A stretch of 64,000 nucleotides of DNA from Chrysophaeum taylorii (GCA_029834535.1 JAQMWT010000178.1:1-64000); one strand, 5' to 3'; positions 51,148 through 61,430 are shown, counted from the first letter of the stretch. Translations and numbers: made by a program. Notes: generated by a model not told the origin, from the sequence alone.

Positions 51148-52688
51148 TCGCTCGAACCTCGGGGTGAGGTATACTGGGGACGCGCTGTGATCGGCGCCCG
51201 TCGTCGCCACACCTCCCCTGGTTCGTGGTGCAGAAATGCAAGAAAAGGCGTCTCTCCGGAAGTATATAGTAATCATGCTTCGCCACCGTTGCTGTTGCTC
51301 GTCGCTTGCGTCATTTTGCCAGCACGTCGAGTGCATCACTTTACCGCCTTCGCCTTTCTCGCCGTTCGGCGTCGAGTTCTTTCTTTAACAGAGAATTTTC
51401 CATCGAGACAAGCAATACAGGTGATGCCTTTGCGAAGAGCAAGCGCACTTTGCCACGTCAACCACCTAGCGTCGGAAATCTCTGGGACATACATCCGTTC
51501 TGGTCGCGGGTTGGTGTCGACGACTAACGTTGGCACTCCGCGTAAATCCAGTATCTGGACGACCTCGGCTCTGGAACGACCACGTCCTGAAGTAGCTTCA
51601 CTTCGGCTTGGGACAGATTCTCTGCATTCGAGTTCGTAACGATTGATCAGCGTCCTGATTTGCGTCGTCGCGGCCTTTTCCGGCTTACCTCTCGTTCCCA
51701 GAGAACGCGCGCATTCTGCGCGGCCGAAACCGACCTCTCGAGCTGTGGGCGGATTTCGAGCGAAACAGACGACGTAACACCTCGTCGGCAACGTCGATAT
51801 CACGAGTCTCTCTCTTAAACCTGCCCGCCGATTTTTGAACGTATTGTCGTATCCGCGACGACGGGCACTATGCTGCTGGTCTCCTCGAAATCTCATCAGA
51901 GGACGTCCCCGCCGTCGCACTGCGTCTTGCCGACGTCGGAAACTATTCCAGCAACGATTGTCCGGCGAGCGAGCGAGGCGAGGCGAGCGAGGCAGGCGAG
52001 GCGAGCGAGGCGAGCGAGCGAGCGAGCTCACCAGAAGAAGCTCGCTCACCAGAAGAAGCTCGCTCACCAGAAGAAGCTCGCTCACCAGAAGAAGCTCGCT
52101 CACCAGAAGAAGCTCGCTCACCAGAAGAAAGTCCACGGCAATCTTTGAACCGTTTTGGTCGCGGAATCGACGATCTTCTGTTGGCTCTTCAACTCGATGA
52201 GCTTCCGAGCCAGAAGCGAACCAAACCAGTGCACGGACGCCTGTCGCTTTGATCGTCTCGGCACGCACGCATTATCCGAGTCCCGTGACATCCGGTCGCG
52301 GTCAACTGGTTCTTCTTCTCGACAACAACTAAGTCTGAAGAGTTCTTTCTTTCCAACGAAAGAAAAACTCCGGCTGCCAGTGTTAGCTCGTCGGAACGCT
52401 CCTCCTCCGTCTCCGCCGTGTGCCACCCACCTAAGCGCAGGCGCGAAGGCGATCGATCTCCTCCAGCGCGCCAATACAATAACCTGCCTGGCCTCAAGAA
52501 GTCCGTTGGCACCACCAGGTGTAGGGTCCGAGGATGGATGACGTCATTCACAGTATCCCCTAACACTCCCCCCAAACCTCCGCCTAAATCTAACAATACA
52601 TGCCGCGTTTCGCTTAATTGACGTGCAGCCTACAATGCTGTAAAATCCCAAATGTAGGTTTCTCGGACAATTAATAGGGTAGTAATAA
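51148..52688. other. Gene-poor region with minus-strand coding remnant and minisatellite
   Basis: No intact gene is recognised. On the minus strand 52268-51336 stays open over 310 codons and includes VVQILDLRGVPTLVVDTNP and RPERMYVPEISDARWLTWQ near 51480-51560, which look like true protein, but the middle is a translated minisatellite (LLLVSE units) and Arg-rich noise. It may be a decayed mobile-element gene, or an exon of a spliced gene. The family is unknown. Confidence 0.35.
52027..52134 (+). repeat. Minisatellite of six 18-bp units
   Basis: Five perfect units of CTCACCAGAAGAAGCTCG and one variant follow directly on a GCGAGCGAGGCGA-rich tract at 51960-52020. The unit is a multiple of three, so every frame gives a six-residue period. 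There are no unique spacers. Confidence 0.9.
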
Positions 52689-53742
52689 CAAGTGCAGGCC
52701 AGTAAGTTCACCTACTCCCAATCTCTAACCCCAGTAAGTTCACCTAATCCCAGTAAGTACACCTGGCCAGTAAGTTCACCTAGTCCAAATTTTTAACCTC
52801 AGCAAGTTCGGCGTAAACCCACTCGTGCTCACACCCACTCTCCTTCGAGCTCGTCGCTCTCACCTCCGCCAATCTAAGCTGCTTCGATCCGTACACGCCG
52901 CTAATCTTTGAGTTTACTCTAAAAACCCCAGTAAGTTCACCTGGTCTCAGTAAGTTCACCTGGTCACTATATTCACCTAGTCCTAGTCTCAAACCCCAGT
53001 AAGTTTACCTGGTCCCAGTAAGTTCACTTATAGTGCGCGTGTAGACGCCGGGAGGGGGCTTATCGGTATTGCGCAGCACGTGTGGGGTAGGGTGGAGTCG
53101 TCGACTCAGAAGAGCATATCCCCGGGGTTGCCGATCGACAGAGAGCCACGTAGAGCTGGACGTGACAGAAGGCGGGCTTGGGCGAGAGGACGCCGACCTC
53201 GCGGGGCGTCTGGCCCTGGCTCTTGGTGATCGTTTGGCGTCGGCGGGACTTAAGGGATACAGGTTGGAGGAGCCTCGGTGACACGACACGATCGATCATG
53301 TATCTGGTACCGTTGCAGTGGCCGTGCGACGGGTCGAGGTTGCGAAGACCTTAAGCTCGCGCTCAAAGTCAGCATGCCGTTGGTTGTCAGGGAGTTCAAA
53401 ACTCGACTCTTGAGAGCGAGGCGTCGTCTTCCGACCCAACCTAGTCGGCCGAAAAGAACTCCGACGCCTCGTCTCCGGGAAAAAAATGCCGCGGTCATGC
53501 GCGCGTTGTCAGCATCGACAACATCGTTTCGACGGGGCGTGAGAATGGCGCGCTGAAAGAGCCGCCGCGGGTCGTGGAAATAGTCTGCGAGGTCGCCGTA
53601 GACGGCTACTGTCTGGCTCGCGTGCCTACCTGATCCTTACTCTCGCGCCTACCTGACCCTTACCCTAAATCGAGGGACAAACAGACAAACAAACAAACAA
53701 ACAAACAAACAAACAGAAACATCTGTCGATTAGTAGTTAGGA
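52689..53742 (-). mobile_element. Helitron-like repeat, copy R7
   Basis: Reverse-orientation full-length copy: the 3' end CACTTG is at 52689 and is followed on its own strand by T, and the 5' end TCCTAAC is at 53742, preceded by A (GCATA). The microsatellite in the 5' loop is mostly TTTG here. Part of the GTGATCCTCCAAGCC block is missing near 53605. The 5' end is 105 bp from the chosen start of the alpha/beta hydrolase gene, so it probably lies in that gene's upstream region. Confidence 0.77.
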
Positions 53743-53846
53743 TATGCTCTATGGGTGTAAGGGTTTTTTCTTTTAAAGGTCGAGGCGTTGAAGTTATTGA
53801 AGTTCTGCGCTGGCGCTTTTTGTCTCGACTCACAACACAGGCCGGG

Positions 53847-56327
53847 ATGTTGGTGGTGCTAGTCGCCTGTTTGAGTGCTAGCGCCGGGATCCTGGTGGTG
53901 GACGATACGTTGCGAGCTGTTGGCGAATTCCGCGTCAAGGGACCCTTCGCTATCGGCAAGGACGAGGTCGACGCGACGGCGTCCGAAGGCCTCTCCGAGC
54001 TCGGACGACAGCCCAAGTGGCGTGTCGTGCGCACAGGCGGCGATGGCGTCGCGATGGTGAGCTTTGACGTCGACTGGAGCGGCGTTGTGCAAGGCGTGGG
54101 GATGGCCGCACTCGAGTGGCAGGCTGCCGTTGTCGCGCGGCTCGAGGTGCGTCACGCGGCGACCGTCGTCGGAATTCGATGCTCGGGGCTGGCGTCTTAT
54201 TCTGTCGGGCCAAACCTCTTCGCGGGCGACGTCTATTTCGCGCCGCAAGGCGGGTTGTTTGGTGACGGCTTCGGAGTCGCGAAGCTCGAACCTGGTACCC
54301 ACGAGCTCCGCGGAAGGCTACGCGCGCGCCGCGCGGGCCGCCTCCGTTGCCTCGCGCGTGAATTGGCGACTCCGACGTTCGCGGTCGCTCCCCTGATCGT
54401 GCCCGATCGGCGCCCCGACGGCTTTGTGGGCCTGTGGGCATCGGTCGTCGTCACCAACGCGGGCCTCGACTGGCTCCACGTCAACGCCACGGGGCCGCTC
54501 TCGGGCGAGGCGCTGCTCGCGCCCGGCCAGCGCGCCGCCGCGCGACTTCGGCTCGCGCCAGACGCGCCGTGCGGCCGCCGTTTCAAGGCCAGCATAATAA
54601 GCGCAGCAGCCAAAAAAGAGGAGGTCACGCTCGACATCGCGTGCCGCGAGGTGACCCAGTCGACGCTCATGACGTTCTTGGACTGGGACGGGTCCGTCCA
54701 GCACGCGGCCCTGGTCGGGCCCGAACGCCGACCCGATCTGCCCGTGGTCCTGGCGCTGCACGGGACGAGCGTGCACGCGCGCGACAGTGCCGACGCCTTC
54801 AAGCGGCAGAGCGACACGAACGGTCGCATGGTTTTCGGGGTCGACGGCGCATACCTACTCGCGCCCTCGCGCCACGGCGCCCACAATTGGGAGGGCGTGG
54901 GCCTGCGGCACGCGGTTCGCGCGCTCGACGCGCTCAACGTCTGGCGCGGCGGCGCTCGTCGCGACGACAGGGTGGTCATCGTAGGCCACTCTATGGGTGC
55001 TCACGGCGCGCTCTTGCTCGGGCAGAGTCTCCTCCCGGGCGCGCGCGGCGTCGCGGCCGTCGCCCCGTGGCTTCGCAAGCAGACGTACGGAGACTCGAAC
55101 GTCCGTTGGTTCCTGGACGCGACGATCGCCGACCCCGCGACGCGGATGGTGATGGACGCATCGCTCGCCGAGCAAGACGCGGACGCCGCCGTCGAGAATA
55201 TGTGCGGGCTGCGGGTCCTCGTGCGCGCGGGGGATAGGGACCAGGCGGTGCATCCGTGGTACGCGCGGCGCGCGGCGCGATTGGTCGCGGGCGCGTGCGG
55301 AGGCGTAGACTGGGAAGAGGTTCCTGGAAAGGAGCACTGGTGGTGGGACACGAAAACGCCCAACGACGGAGGTGCCGTCAACGACGAGACGATGCGAGGC
55401 TTCTTTCGGCAGGCGCTTGCCGCGGGAGCGCCCGCGTGCGCGCCGGGCACGACCCTCGTCGTCTCGAATCCGGCGACCATTCTCGGGTTCAACGCGTGCG
55501 GTTACCGCGTGATCGCGCAGCGGGTGCCGCTCGTGCGCCGCTCGATCGTGCGCCACGTAGCCGATGGCGTCCTCGAGACTACCAACGTCGCGCGCCTCGC
55601 CATCGCGAATACGAGCGCCCGTCGCGCGATCGTCGACGGCGCGCGAGTCGTCCTTTTCTCCGACCGAGACGTCTGCTGGACACCCGGAGAGTCGTGGGCT
55701 GCTTGCGAAATCGCGAGGCCGACGTTTGCGGGGCCGATGCGGCGCGTCGTCGAGGAGACGTTCGTCGTGCTGGGGGGGGACGAGGTCGATCTCGCGGTCT
55801 ACGTAGCCAATCACTTCCACGCGACTGGTCGCGCGCGCGCGCCCGTCGTTCGACGGTGGGACGACGTCCCGCCGGGGTCGAACGTCGTCGTCTTGGGGGC
55901 GCTGCTCGACGTGCCTTTCGTTGTCTCAAAAAACAACAACGAGTCGAAGATTTCGTTCGGAGGCTGCGAGTGGCGCGGCGACGACGACGCCGTCGCCGCC
56001 GTAGTCCCACTCGGCAACGAGCTGCTGAAAAATAACCTGGCACTCGTGCTTCACGCCAACACGCGCGCAGCGCTCAAAGGGCTCGTCGAGCTCCTCGCGA
56101 CGCCCACCATCCCGCCGATGGCGCGCCAGCCCTTCTCGGGCGCGCTGCCCGACGTCCTCGTCCTCGACGTCGAACGCACCAAGGCGACGGGGGCGGGCGG
56201 CTTTATGCTCGCCGGATATTGGGAGAACCCCTACCGCTTTACGCTCTCGGACGCCGCGACCGCCGTCCCCGGCCCGTGCCCTTCGAGGAGGCTCCTCCGT
56301 CCCGACGACGACGACGTGTGTGAATGA
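53847..56327 (+). CDS. Secreted alpha/beta hydrolase (prolyl-oligopeptidase/esterase type)
   Basis: The 826-residue protein starts with a signal peptide (MLVVLVACLSASAG). An N-terminal beta-rich region (about 20-280) is followed by a hydrolase domain: LPVVLALHGTSVHARD (about 297-312), the nucleophile elbow VVIVGHSMGAHGALLLG (Ser near 381), the acid in RAGDRDQAVHPWYA (about 461) and the catalytic His in VPGKEHWWWD (about 496). A further ~300-residue beta-rich domain follows. The overall plan resembles secreted peptidases/esterases of the S9 group; the substrate is unknown. I chose the ATG at 53847 because it begins the signal peptide; an upstream in-frame ATG at 53751 gives no leader, and CACAACACAG just before could be a splice acceptor. 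The stop lies 1 bp from that of the converging GT32 gene. Confidence 0.78.
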   Translation: MLVVLVACLSASAGILVVDDTLRAVGEFRVKGPFAIGKDEVDATASEGLSELGRQPKWRVVRTGGDGVAMVSFDVDWSGVVQGVGMAALEWQAAVVARLEVRHAATVVGIRCSGLASYSVGPNLFAGDVYFAPQGGLFGDGFGVAKLEPGTHELRGRLRARRAGRLRCLARELATPTFAVAPLIVPDRRPDGFVGLWASVVVTNAGLDWLHVNATGPLSGEALLAPGQRAAARLRLAPDAPCGRRFKASIISAAAKKEEVTLDIACREVTQSTLMTFLDWDGSVQHAALVGPERRPDLPVVLALHGTSVHARDSADAFKRQSDTNGRMVFGVDGAYLLAPSRHGAHNWEGVGLRHAVRALDALNVWRGGARRDDRVVIVGHSMGAHGALLLGQSLLPGARGVAAVAPWLRKQTYGDSNVRWFLDATIADPATRMVMDASLAEQDADAAVENMCGLRVLVRAGDRDQAVHPWYARRAARLVAGACGGVDWEEVPGKEHWWWDTKTPNDGGAVNDETMRGFFRQALAAGAPACAPGTTLVVSNPATILGFNACGYRVIAQRVPLVRRSIVRHVADGVLETTNVARLAIANTSARRAIVDGARVVLFSDRDVCWTPGESWAACEIARPTFAGPMRRVVEETFVVLGGDEVDLAVYVANHFHATGRARAPVVRRWDDVPPGSNVVVLGALLDVPFVVSKNNNESKISFGGCEWRGDDDAVAAVVPLGNELLKNNLALVLHANTRAALKGLVELLATPTIPPMARQPFSGALPDVLVLDVERTKATGAGGFMLAGYWENPYRFTLSDAATAVPGPCPSRRLLRPDDDDVCE

Positions 56328-56328
56328 G

Positions 56329-57267
56329 TTATGGCGGCGGCGGCGGCGGCGGCGGCGGCACTTTGATCGGGAGCGACCTGTCGGCCCGAATGTACGAGGC
56401 CTTTCGCTCCTGGAGGGACGCGTGGACGCAGTGGAACTTGAGAAGGAGGCGGTCGATGCGGAAGCGCGAGTAGTTGCCCTCGTAGAGCCAGGGCGGCCAC
56501 GACATGCAGCCGGCTTGGCAGATTCCGAGGAGCCGGACGCCACCGACGCTGCGGACTGCCTGGTTCCAGACGACGGGCCCCGTCAGATACAGGACCTTCA
56601 TCCGCGTCGTGAGGTGCGCCGTCTCGTTGTCGTCAACCCAGCGCTCGAGGAGGCTCGCGGCGCGCGTCCTCGCCGCCCCCATCGCGGGATGCCCGGGCGC
56701 GGCGGCGAGGAACCATTGGGCGACGTTGAGGTCCAGGATGCCTACGGACGGCGGCGGCTCGTCCCAGAGGCCCTCGCGCCCTAAGCGACGGTACACGGCC
56801 AGGGCGTCCTGGGAGAGCGTGGGGTCGTGCGCGTACACCCGGCCCGTATCGTGGTATGGAAAGGGCGTGGGCTCGAAGAGTGCGACGCACTCGTCGTCGG
56901 GACGCAGCCACGACTCGAGGGGCTCGACGATGCAGACGTCGGCGTCGGCGTAGACGCCGCCGCGCACGAAGAGCACGCTGTAGCGCCAGAGATCCGCGCG
57001 CGCCGCGCCGAGCCTGGGGTTGATCGACATGAATGCCCGCGCCACATTTCCCACCTCCTCCGCCATCATGCGCTCCATGCGCGCGTCGTCAACTACCTCG
57101 AAAGCCCAATTCGGATTCGCGGCTACCATACGTCGGTGCGCCTCGATGAACCGCTTCTCCTGCCGCTTGCCCTCCCCCACCGTCTGCCACACGATCTTCG
57201 AGATCTTCCACGCCCGCGCCGTGGCGACCAACAACAACAACAACAACAACAACAACAACTTGATCAT
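56329..57267 (-). CDS. GT32 (OCH1-like) DXD glycosyltransferase
   Basis: The 312-residue protein begins with a signal peptide or anchor whose core is about ten Leu encoded by a TTG microsatellite, then KISKIVWQTVGEG, the typical IPKIIHQ-like start of GT32 enzymes. RLGAARADLWRYSVLFVRGGVYADADV (about 82-108) holds the GGxYxDxD metal-binding block, and GPVVWNQAV follows near 225. GT32 enzymes transfer mannose or galactose in the Golgi. The C-terminus is a run of nine Pro from a GGC/GCC repeat. I chose the ATG at 57267; the longer frame starts in a TTTG repeat. Nearby genes encode a secreted hydrolase and a GH31 enzyme, so the three may share the secretory pathway. Confidence 0.85.
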   Translation of the reverse strand: MIKLLLLLLLLLLVATARAWKISKIVWQTVGEGKRQEKRFIEAHRRMVAANPNWAFEVVDDARMERMMAEEVGNVARAFMSINPRLGAARADLWRYSVLFVRGGVYADADVCIVEPLESWLRPDDECVALFEPTPFPYHDTGRVYAHDPTLSQDALAVYRRLGREGLWDEPPPSVGILDLNVAQWFLAAAPGHPAMGAARTRAASLLERWVDDNETAHLTTRMKVLYLTGPVVWNQAVRSVGGVRLLGICQAGCMSWPPWLYEGNYSRFRIDRLLLKFHCVHASLQERKASYIRADRSLPIKVPPPPPPPPP

Positions 57268-57423
57268 CCTCGTATCGTCGTTGGGGCCGTCGCGCAACAA
57301 ACAAACAAACAAAGAAAGAAAGAAACCGCTTGCTTTTTATTATTTTACATCAAGGACAAATAAAATATTTTTTTTCTGAGATTATTTTACTTTTGTTTTC
57401 TGGAGGAGGAAGAAGGAACACAC

Positions 57424-59553
57424 ATGATGTGGGTGCTGCTGCTATTGGCGTGGATCGGCGCGGCCGCCGATGAGTACGTGGTGTCGGCGGCCGGCCGGAA
57501 CGTCGCGCTCTCGACGCGCGGTACCGCGCTTCGCGTGCGGATCATGGGCGACGCCGCGCCCATTGACGAGAGTCCGATGATCGCGCCTACCACAAGAGAC
57601 GCCGCGTGGAGCAACTCGAGCGGCCCCTACGGCACCGGGATCAGCGTCCCGGGCGTGGGCGCCATTTTCGTATCGAGCGACGCCCGCCTCACGCTCCTCG
57701 ACGCCGCGGGCGCCTTGCTCACGCAGTCTTCGCCGGTCGTCGAAAAAGCCGAGCTCGAGCTCGGCGGCGCTGACCGAATAACCGGCCGCGGCGCCGCGAT
57801 GGGCGACAGCGGGCTGCTGCTGCGGGAAAGCGGTGTTGTCACCCCCAAAGTCGACAACACGGCGGTGTTTGTGCCTTGGTACTATGCGCTTGGCATTTAC
57901 GGCGCGCTGGGCGTCGTCGACCGCACGACCGGGAGAGCCGCGACGAACTATCTCGCGTGCAACTACACGCTGAGTGGGGACACCGTCACCTGGCGCTACG
58001 AGGGTCCCTTCGAGCTCTACTTGATGCCGGCTCGCACCGTCGACGCCGCCACGACTGCGTTGTTCGCGCTCTCGGGCGGGGTTCCCGCGCCGCCGCTCTA
58101 CGCGCTCGGGTTCGCGGCGTCGCGATGGGGTTGGACCAATGCGTCCTACATAGCGAGCGTCGTCTCCGATTTCCGCGAAGGACAGTACCCTCTGGATGTC
58201 ATCATCTGCGACTTCGAGTGGTTCACGAATACCTCGGACTACTCGTTCCAGTCGGAGGGCGAACCTTGGTATCGCGATTTCGGCTACTACGACCTCACCT
58301 TTCCCGATCCCGAGAACCAAATCGCCGCGCTCAAGCAAAATAAGGTGCGTTTCGGCGGCATCCGCAAGCCGCGCCTCGGAAACAGCGATTTGCTCGAGAT
58401 GGCCCGGGAAAATGGCTGGTTGCTCGCGACGCCCGAGGTAACGGGTTACGCGACGGGACGAAACGTTAACATGAGCCACGCGGGGTTCGCGGACTGGTAC
58501 CACAACCGCATGCGGCACTACAAGGCCGACGGCGTCCAGTTCTTTTGGAACGACGAGGGCGAGACCGACTACTTTACCTTTTACCACTGGCAAGCCCCAG
58601 AAATGTACTACGGGGACGTAGAGCGCTTTTTCAGCTTAAACCGCGCGTTCACGCCCGGCATGGCCCGCACCGGCGCCGCCGCCTGGACGGGCGACATCGA
58701 CCCCACGTGGGACAGTCTCCAGGAGACCCCTGCGATGATCATGGGCTGGGGCCTCGCCGGCATGCCACTTGTCGCGTGCGACGTTGGCGGCTTCACCGCC
58801 GAGACGACCGCGCCCCTCTTGACGCGCTGGATGCAGGCGGCCGTTTTTTTCCCGATCATGAGAGTTCACAGCACCTTGGACGCAACTCCCCACTGGCCCT
58901 GGTTGTGGGGCGAGCCCTACGCCTCACTCATGCGCGTCGCGCTCGACCTTCGGTACCGCCTTCTCCCGTACCACTACTCGCTCGCGCACCTCCAAGCGCA
59001 GACGGGCGAGCTGCGCGTCGCGCGTCCGCTGCTCGCCGATTACGGCGTCGCAACCACCGACGCCTGGCTCCACGGAGACTTGCTTGTGGCGCCCGTGCTC
59101 ACCGAACAGGGAAACGTCACGCTCGACTTCCCGTGCAACGTCTTCGTCTTCAACTCGACCGAGACCTTCGACGCCGGTGCCGTCTTCGAGCTTCGCAACG
59201 CTAGCCTCGACGCGCTTCCCGTCTTTGCGCGCGCTGGATCCATCGTAGTCTTGGGGCCACCCGGGATCCAGTCGACCGACGATCTTTTGGCTGCGAAGCC
59301 CACGGCCGTCCTCGAGATTCATGTCTACTCTGGCGCAGATGCCAGCTTCGTCCTTGTCGAAGACGACGGCTTCACGCCCGCGCGCCGCGCCGTCTCCTTC
59401 GAGTGGACAGACACCGCCCGCGCCCTGCAGATCATCGTCCTCGAGGACGCCGCGGTACCCTCATTCAAATCCTGTCGCGTCACGCTCTTTGAACCCTCGT
59501 CCTCCTCGACAACCATCGATTCAATCCTCGCGGACATCACCCTCGATTTCTAA
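57424..59553 (+). CDS. Secreted GH31 alpha-glucosidase-like enzyme
   Basis: The 709-residue protein has a signal peptide (MMWVLLLLAWIGAAA), an N-terminal beta-sandwich, a (beta/alpha)8 barrel and C-terminal beta domains, as in GH31. PPLYALGFAASRWGW and YPLDVIICDFEWF fit the barrel start. The nucleophile Asp is in FFWNDEGE (near 377) and the acid/base Asp in AAAWTGDIDPTWDSL (near 423). LVACDVGGFTAETTAPLLTRWMQ and FFPIMRVHS follow in family order. It probably hydrolyses terminal alpha-linked glucose or a related sugar; the substrate is not readable. N-glycosylation sites (NSS, NYT, NAS, NTS, NMS, NVT, NST) are frequent. The stop lies 18 bp before repeat copy R8. Confidence 0.9.
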   Translation: MMWVLLLLAWIGAAADEYVVSAAGRNVALSTRGTALRVRIMGDAAPIDESPMIAPTTRDAAWSNSSGPYGTGISVPGVGAIFVSSDARLTLLDAAGALLTQSSPVVEKAELELGGADRITGRGAAMGDSGLLLRESGVVTPKVDNTAVFVPWYYALGIYGALGVVDRTTGRAATNYLACNYTLSGDTVTWRYEGPFELYLMPARTVDAATTALFALSGGVPAPPLYALGFAASRWGWTNASYIASVVSDFREGQYPLDVIICDFEWFTNTSDYSFQSEGEPWYRDFGYYDLTFPDPENQIAALKQNKVRFGGIRKPRLGNSDLLEMARENGWLLATPEVTGYATGRNVNMSHAGFADWYHNRMRHYKADGVQFFWNDEGETDYFTFYHWQAPEMYYGDVERFFSLNRAFTPGMARTGAAAWTGDIDPTWDSLQETPAMIMGWGLAGMPLVACDVGGFTAETTAPLLTRWMQAAVFFPIMRVHSTLDATPHWPWLWGEPYASLMRVALDLRYRLLPYHYSLAHLQAQTGELRVARPLLADYGVATTDAWLHGDLLVAPVLTEQGNVTLDFPCNVFVFNSTETFDAGAVFELRNASLDALPVFARAGSIVVLGPPGIQSTDDLLAAKPTAVLEIHVYSGADASFVLVEDDGFTPARRAVSFEWTDTARALQIIVLEDAAVPSFKSCRVTLFEPSSSSTTIDSILADITLDF

Positions 59554-59571
59554 ATATACTTTACCTTCTTA

Positions 59572-60536
59572 TCCTAACTACTAATCGACAGATGTTTGTC
59601 TGTCTGTTTGTTTGTTTGTTTGTCCCTCGATTTAGGGTAAGGATCAGTTTGGCCCGCGAGCCAGACAGTGATCCTCCAAGCCGTCTACGGCGACCTCGCA
59701 GACTATTTCCACGACCCGCGGCGGCTCTTTCGGCGCGCCATTCTCACGCCCCGTCGAAACGATGTTGTCGATGCTGACAACGCGCGCATGACCGCGGCCT
59801 TTTTTCCGGAGACGAGGCGTCGGAGTTCTTTTCGGCCGACTAGGTTAGGTCGGAAGACGACGCCTCGCTCTTTACAGTCGAGTTTTCGACTCCCTGACAA
59901 CCAACGGCATGCTGACTTTGATCGCGAGCTTAAAGTCTTCGCAACCTCGACCCGTCGCACGGCCACTGCAACGGTACCAGATACATGATTGATCGTGTGG
60001 TGTCGCCGAGGCTCCTCCAACCTGTATCCCTTAAGGCCCGCCGACGCCAAACGATCGACAAGAGCCAGGGCCAGACGCCCCGCGAGGTCGGCATCCTCTT
60101 GGCGAAGCCCGTCTTCTGCCACGTCCAGCTCTACGTGGCTCTCTGTCGATCGGCAACCCCGAGGATATCCTCTTCTGTGTCGACGACTCCACCCTACCTC
60201 ACACGTGCTGCGCAATACCGATAAGCCCCCTCCCGGCGTCTACACGCGCACTATAGGTTAACTTACTGGGACCAGGTGAACTTACTGGGGTTAGAGATTG
60301 GGACTAGGTGAGCTGAGTGACCAGGTGAACTTACTGGGAGCAGGTGAACTTACTGGGGTGTTTAGAGTAAACTCAAGGGTTGGCGGCGCGTGCGGATCAA
60401 AGCAGCTTGGATTGGCGGGGGTGAGAGCGACGAGCTCAAAGGAGAGTGGGGTGAGTGGGTGTGAGCACGAGTGGGTTTACGTCGAACTTACTGGGGTTAG
60501 AGATTGGGAGTAGGTGAACTTACTGGCCTGCACTTG
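59572..60536 (+). mobile_element. Helitron-like repeat, copy R8
   Basis: Full-length copy preceded by A (CTTCTTA|TCCTAAC) and followed by T (CACTTG|TCACT). It lies just after the GH31 gene, in its probable 3' untranslated region. Its microsatellite is short (TTTG units). It carries the GGCCCGCGAGCC variant also found in R4 and a T instead of C in GATTGATCGTG. The helicase pieces [21 protein letters not shown] and [10 protein letters not shown] are readable in different frames. Confidence 0.78.
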
Positions 60537-60855
60537 TCACTAATAACTAAAGAGTAAAGAAATGCTTTAATACTAATGATCGCGAATAAAGACAACAACA
60601 CGGATTTTGGAAAGATTAAAACAGTAACGGACCGAATGTATTTTAAACGGTTCTATTTCTTTGATTATAAAACCCTAACCTGCGATCGCTAACCGTTAGT
60701 TGCGATGGAGGACGGAGCCTAACACGCTTGCTCCCTGCGGCGGCGGCCCCGGCCGTCCCGGAGTGCGACGGTGCCTGCTCGCCTCCCGGGCTGGCCGGTT
60801 AGCACCCGGAAAAAAAGTCCGCGCTGGGATGGGGTTCGCTCGGTTGGGCAGAACG

Positions 60856-61088
60856 CGACGGACAGGTCGATTGTTCATGGACCAACACGTCCGCGGCCTG
60901 CGACGCTTTTGCACGACCTCGCACAAGACCGCGGTCCGCAGTGGCGGTCCACCATCAACAAGTCCGTCCTCGTCCCTCGCCTCTGCCCCAACTGCGTGAT
61001 TTTCCTCTGTGATTCCGTACCGGCTCTTGCCGGTCCGGCCTGTCCTCCCATATGCTCAAAAGGTCTGAAGTTAGTCGGTTAGTTAGAT
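60856..61088 (-). repeat. Dispersed ~230-bp repeat, copy 2 (inverted relative to copy 1)
   Basis: Reverse complement of the segment at 22101-22325, with small differences and short indels. The homologous part ends sharply at CGACGG near 60856 and in a GTTAGTTAG run near 61088. It is not next to a gene here, which argues against a promoter role as the reason for conservation. It may be a decayed mobile-element fragment. Confidence 0.6.
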
Positions 61089-61169
61089 TATAAAACTTTT
61101 TCAAATTTCTACTACAAAGCATATTGTTCAAGCATAATAAATTTAAAAACCCGCGGGGTTTCGTGATGG

Positions 61170-61430
61170 CAGGGTCGGATAAGAAAGTTCGTACGAGCCG
61201 TTAACTATGTTTCAGTTTGTACTAAGACATACTCAACGGATCGCTGAGCTATGTTCATTTGTACTCAAGCAGTATGTGCCGCCAAACGCCGCGAGATCGT
61301 CGCGATGGAACTAGTCCCCATAGTGAAGTCGGCATCCTTTCGTCCCCTCACGCAAAAAAAGGAAAAAGCCCACGCGTTGTAGGACCCGTCGTTGCGGCGC
61401 GGGCTAGTCTCGTTTTCTTATCCGACCCTA
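61170..61430. mobile_element. 261-bp MITE with 17-bp terminal inverted repeats
   Basis: The left end CAGGGTCGGATAAGAAA is repeated in inverted form at the right end as TTTCTTATCCGACCCTA, with only the outermost base differing. The 7-bp direct repeat GTGATGG flanks the element on both sides with no gap (61163-61169 and 61431-61437) and is the likely target duplication. There is no coding capacity. The CAGGG termini and 7-8-bp duplication fit a non-autonomous hAT-type element. Confidence 0.82.

Noticed and set aside
51336-52268. 310-codon minus-strand frame as an intact gene
   Set aside because: Its middle is a translated minisatellite and there is no domain or leader. Only the last ~100 codons look like protein, so it is listed as a remnant.
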